DNA of 64,000 bases from Cytobacillus oceanisediminis 2691 (GTDB lineage: Bacteria > Bacillota > Bacilli > Bacillales > Cytobacillaceae): assembly GCF_000294775.2 (NCBI RefSeq), contig NZ_CP015506.1, forward strand, positions 3,075,501 to 3,139,500. Reading direction: 5' to 3'. The position numbers were made by a program, and so were the translations under genes. This document shows positions 61,524 to 64,000 of this stretch, in pieces. Position 1 is the stretch's first letter. Each line of letters starts with the position of its first letter. The notes below the pieces were generated by a model that was not told the DNA's origin, ran no database searches, and saw only the letters and a program-made list of their open reading frames with translations.

Positions 61524-61901
61524 ATGGAAACAACAATGGTTCAAAGGGTTGGACAGATTGGTGTACCTGTTAAAGACTTGAATAGAGCATTAGATTTTTA
61601 TAAAGAGAAATTAGGTCTCTCCCTTTTATTTAACACTGATAGTATGGCTTTCTTTGAATGTAATGGTTTGCGGCTAATATTATCACTACCAGAAAAAGAT
61701 GAATTCGCTCATTCAAGTTCAGTTATTTATTTTCAAGTAACTAATATTAAAGATACTTATGAGAGCTTAGCAGGTAAAGAAGTTATCTTTATTGATGAAC
61801 CACATGTTGTAGCGAAAATGGGACAAACAGAAACATGGATGGTATTTTTTAAAGATACAGAAGATAATACTCATGCATTTATGAGTGAAGTACAAGTTTA
61901 A
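61524..61901 (+). CDS. VOC family protein (glyoxalase-like)
   Basis: 125 residues. QRVGQIGVPVKDLNRALDFY, KEKLGLSLLFNTDSMAFFEC, GQTETWMVFFKDTEDNTHAF: two beta-alpha-beta-beta-beta units of vicinal oxygen chelate proteins. GAAAGGAGA precedes the ATG. Could be a glyoxalase, dioxygenase or resistance protein; substrate unknown. Confidence 0.88.
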   Translation: METTMVQRVGQIGVPVKDLNRALDFYKEKLGLSLLFNTDSMAFFECNGLRLILSLPEKDEFAHSSSVIYFQVTNIKDTYESLAGKEVIFIDEPHVVAKMGQTETWMVFFKDTEDNTHAFMSEVQV

Positions 61902-61912
61902 GAAACCAAAAG

Positions 61913-61939
61913 GAGACCGTCTAAATAACCAACGGTCTC
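61913..61939 (+). terminator. Terminator of the AraC-VOC unit
   Basis: GAGACCGT-N11-ACGGTCTC followed by TTTC. Confidence 0.8.
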
Positions 61940-62007
61940 TTTCAATTTAAATTAGCCTCTTTAATAAATCTTTATCCAGAGTTACTTCCACTCTCTGCTT
62001 TACCACT

Positions 62008-62026
62008 ATTTGTGATACGGTTCTCC
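62008..62026 (+). repeat. Dispersed repeat, copy 5 (partial)
   Basis: ATTTGTGATACGGTTCTCC; preceded by CTGCTTTACCACT, shared with copy 2. Runs into an IS110 relic. Confidence 0.55.
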
Positions 62027-62039
62027 ACGATTAATATTA

Positions 62040-62135
62040 AACTAATCAGAGCCCTTAACTTCTTCCGGCCTCTTGGAGATGGTGGTTTTCCCCTTATGCT
62101 TCCCAGACGTATTTTCCTTGAGGCATGGCTTGCCC
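62040..62135 (-). pseudogene. Short IS110-family transposase remnant
   Basis: In two frames LKENTSGKHKGKTTISKR and RGRKKLRALISL, matching LKENTSGKRKGRTKITKRGR then KKLRALLFR of the 26.6 kb element. About 30 residues. Confidence 0.65.
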
Positions 62136-62444
62136 TGTATGTTAAGCAAAAGGAACTTCTTCAAAAGTCTACAATTAACAGATTTTCTGGGTTTGCTGTA
62201 CCCATATTGAAGATAATAAATATTATGTATTAACGCTTTTGTGCGTTTATGCTTTATTGTATGGAATTTAGATTTAGAATCAATTATAATTAAGTTGGTC
62301 GAACTATTCAGATAGTTGACCCCCTACAATCCTTTGAGCTTGGAGTATTCCAGGCTCTCTTTTTGTTATAATACAGATATTCGGCAAGGTGATATGGTTG
62401 CCTTGGTATTAAGGTTTCGTCGATTAAACCACTGGCTCCAATAT
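62136..62444. other. Gene-poor stretch
   Basis: Contains a terminator-like hairpin at 62336-62357 and TTGTTATAATACAG, a -10-like box. No gene seen. Confidence 0.5.
62336..62362 (+). terminator. Terminator-like hairpin
   Basis: GAGCTTGGAGTATTCCAGGC then TC, paired arms GAGC(T)TGGA / TCCA(G)GCTC, followed by TCTTTTTG. Confidence 0.5.
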
Positions 62445-63434
62445 TTAAAGAATAAGACTATCTCCTTTATCATTCCTAATTGCTTTTTTATAAACACTAG
62501 TTGCAACCATGGTATCGAGATAGCCAATACCCACCGATTTATAGAAGGTAATTTCGCTTTGAGTCTCTCGGCCAATTTTCTTACCGCAAATGATTTCACC
62601 GATTTCACTGTAGATAGAATCAGAACTCCATAATCCGGCCTTTTGTGGGACAAGGAAATCACCGGCCTCATGTAGAACACCTTCCAGTGTATCAACAACA
62701 ATTTTATTACTCCTATTAAGTGTTTGGACGTCAACCTCTTGCATTTCCGGCTGATAAGAGCCAATTGCATTTATATGAGTCCCTTTTTTTAATAAAGTAC
62801 CATCAAATAGAGGCGTTGAACTTTTCGAACTGCAAATAATGATGTCTGCTTCGCTCACAGCATTATTCGCATTCGCTTGAATGGTAATAGTTCCTTTCCA
62901 ATCAGGATATATAGAATGCAGCTCTTCTTTTAATACATCAGCTCTTTCTATCGTACGATTAAAAAGTATGATGTGTTCCAGATCAACCACTGCCATCACT
63001 GCTTGAATTTGACCGATGGCTTGAGCACCACAGCCCAAAATTGTACAAACTTTCGAATCTTTTCGAGCTAAATATTTTGTTGCTACACCGCTCGATGCAC
63101 CTGTTCTTAATACCGTTAAGTAGCTTGCATCCATTACAGCTACATGTTCTCCGGTTAACGCATTTGTCAGTAAAATCACACCTTGGAGCACTGGCCTGCC
63201 TTCTTTGATATTGTTAGGGAAAATGCTGACAACTTTTATAGCTGTATAGTTTTCCGGCTCGATATAAGATGGCATATACAAGGTTTCCGCACCAAGCTTT
63301 TCATGTGGAATAGATACTCTAATTGGTGCAACCGTATTATTAGCGTAACCGTAACAAAAAGCTTTTTCTACATCTTCTATACAATCTTTCATTGAATAAA
63401 GCTCTTTAATAGTTAAAGCGTTTAACATCAACAA
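62445..63434 (-). CDS. Ornithine cyclodeaminase/mu-crystallin family protein
   Basis: 329 residues from TTG 63434 (GAGGTGAG upstream). LYMPSYIEPENYTAIKVVSI, NALTGEHVAVMDASYLTVLR then TGASSGVATKYLARKD, and the Rossmann motif CTILGCGAQAIGQIQAVMAV. The arginine and lysine that bind the carboxylate are present. Members act as ornithine cyclodeaminase, alanine dehydrogenase or pyrroline/thiomorpholine carboxylate reductase. Next to a D-amino-acid-oxidase-like gene, so imino acid (pyrroline-carboxylate) reduction in proline or hydroxyproline use is a reasonable guess. Confidence 0.85.
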   Translation of the reverse strand: MLMLNALTIKELYSMKDCIEDVEKAFCYGYANNTVAPIRVSIPHEKLGAETLYMPSYIEPENYTAIKVVSIFPNNIKEGRPVLQGVILLTNALTGEHVAVMDASYLTVLRTGASSGVATKYLARKDSKVCTILGCGAQAIGQIQAVMAVVDLEHIILFNRTIERADVLKEELHSIYPDWKGTITIQANANNAVSEADIIICSSKSSTPLFDGTLLKKGTHINAIGSYQPEMQEVDVQTLNRSNKIVVDTLEGVLHEAGDFLVPQKAGLWSSDSIYSEIGEIICGKKIGRETQSEITFYKSVGIGYLDTMVATSVYKKAIRNDKGDSLIL

Positions 63435-63589
63435 AAAAACTCACCTCTATACGGCGCCTGGAGTATTCCATGCTTCAATTCTAGTCAGCCGCCTGAAATA
63501 TTAAATAATAACTTTTTAAAAGCCAACTAACAGTTAATTCAGCTAAATCAATAAAATAACCTCCTCACCTATCTTGTTATTTCATTTAT

Positions 63590-64000
63590 CTAATCATTCT
63601 GAAGTTTTGTGTTGAATCGGTCTGGCGCAAAAGGAGATAGGTCGATATCAGACTTCCCATTAGAAATTAAATCTGACATTACACTGCCTGTTGAAAGCGC
63701 CATGGATATTCCGCTCATAGCATGGCCGGAAGCAACGAATAGATTTGTAAAACTCGGAATCGCTCCCAAAACTGGCAAGCCATCTGGAGTCATTGGCCTC
63801 ATCCCGCTCCAAACCTTTTCTTTTCCACTAATTGGCTTCCGTATATACTGATTAACAGATTGTCTTAAGCTTTCGATTCTACGCTGATCTTGATCAGAAT
63901 TTAACCCTGACAATTCCATCGTGCCTCCAATTCTCGTGGATCCATTAAAAGGACTGATGGTAACCCTTGAATCTCCTAAATAAAGAGGCTGTTGAACCTG
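63590..64000 (-). CDS. FAD-dependent D-amino acid dehydrogenase/oxidase-like protein (C-terminal part)
   Basis: About 136 C-terminal residues; the gene continues past the right edge. Reads QPLYLGDSRVTISPFNGSTR then IGGTMELSGLN, WSGMRPMTPDGLPVLGAIPS and NLFVASGHAMSGISMALSTG: typical DadA/glycine-oxidase FAD-binding end (GhxxxGi). Oxidises amino or imino acids such as D-amino acids or D-hydroxyproline. Same strand as the cyclodeaminase-like gene 156 bp downstream. Confidence 0.88.
   Translation of the reverse strand, partial: QVQQPLYLGDSRVTISPFNGSTRIGGTMELSGLNSDQDQRRIESLRQSVNQYIRKPISGKEKVWSGMRPMTPDGLPVLGAIPSFTNLFVASGHAMSGISMALSTGSVMSDLISNGKSDIDLSPFAPDRFNTKLQND

Noticed and set aside
55881..62026. 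GTACGGTTC strings as group II intron domain V ends
   Set aside because: The matching 5' half of domain V (GAGCCGTATG with the GAAA loop) is missing at every copy, and no reverse transcriptase or intron boundary is present.
1..64000. CRISPR arrays
   Set aside because: No regularly spaced direct repeats of 24-40 bp were seen; the repeats found are palindromic and scattered, and no cas gene is present.

Overview
The window looks like chromosomal DNA of an endospore-forming Bacillaceae bacterium. It has low GC, strong AGGAGG-type ribosome binding sites, spore-coat (CotF-like, DUF3231) and GerAB-type genes, YitT proteins and an HxlR/hxlAB formaldehyde module. The genus cannot be fixed from the sequence. 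Roughly a third of the window is gene-poor and full of decayed fragments, so it reads as a fluid accessory region. No rRNA, credible tRNA or CRISPR array is visible.

Region 1 (1-9.6 kb, minus strand) is an ectoine/hydroxyectoine catabolic locus: eutB, a PucR-type regulator, doeA, eutC, a cystathionine gamma-synthase-like PLP enzyme, an M20 amidohydrolase, a homoserine dehydrogenase and an aldehyde dehydrogenase cut by the window edge. The DoeB and DoeD types known from proteobacteria are absent and other families sit in their places. A 16-bp exact repeat lies upstream of both doeA and the regulator gene.

Region 2 (9.6-15.7 kb) holds a Rieske-domain protein plus relics: an SDR, a CAP protein, XerS-like and other tyrosine recombinases, a truncated sigma-54 activator and a quinone oxidoreductase.

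Region 3 (15.7-20.5 kb) is a compact catabolic operon (amidohydrolase, 40-residue membrane peptide, sodium/solute symporter, GntR/FadR regulator, RraA-like protein). It starts at a sigma-A promoter whose -10 lies inside a perfect 40-bp palindrome, probably the operator.

Region 4 (20.5-32.7 kb) is mixed: a GC-rich structured stretch, an ArsR/SRPBCC pair, a quinone oxidoreductase with a CTG start, a divergent NmrA/Rrf2 pair, several IS110-family relics, a Met/Gln-rich SDR, dead GlcG, cupin and transposase genes, and a DUF3231 protein.

Region 5 (32.9-52.9 kb) is dominated by two copies of a formaldehyde-handling (ribulose monophosphate) module. Copy A has an operon of a zinc-ribbon protein, zwf, gnd and a small unknown protein, plus hxlA-hxlB-SDR. 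Copy B has hxlR, hxlA, an hxlB with a nonsense codon, and remnants of gnd and zwf. Four copies of one operator-like element precede hxlA-A, hxlA-B, the zwf/gnd operon and the dead gnd fragment. This suggests a single HxlR regulon covering the whole dissimilatory cycle (HxlA, HxlB, Zwf, Gnd). A formaldehyde-dehydrogenase-like zinc ADH set among CotF-like coat genes lies within copy B.

Region 6 (53-64 kb) has membrane-protein pairs, an ASCH protein, an MRJP/Yellow-family protein, a thioesterase, LysR and AraC regulators, a VOC protein, an ornithine-cyclodeaminase-family enzyme and a partial FAD oxidoreductase. A dispersed palindromic repeat occurs five times between 55.9 and 62.0 kb.
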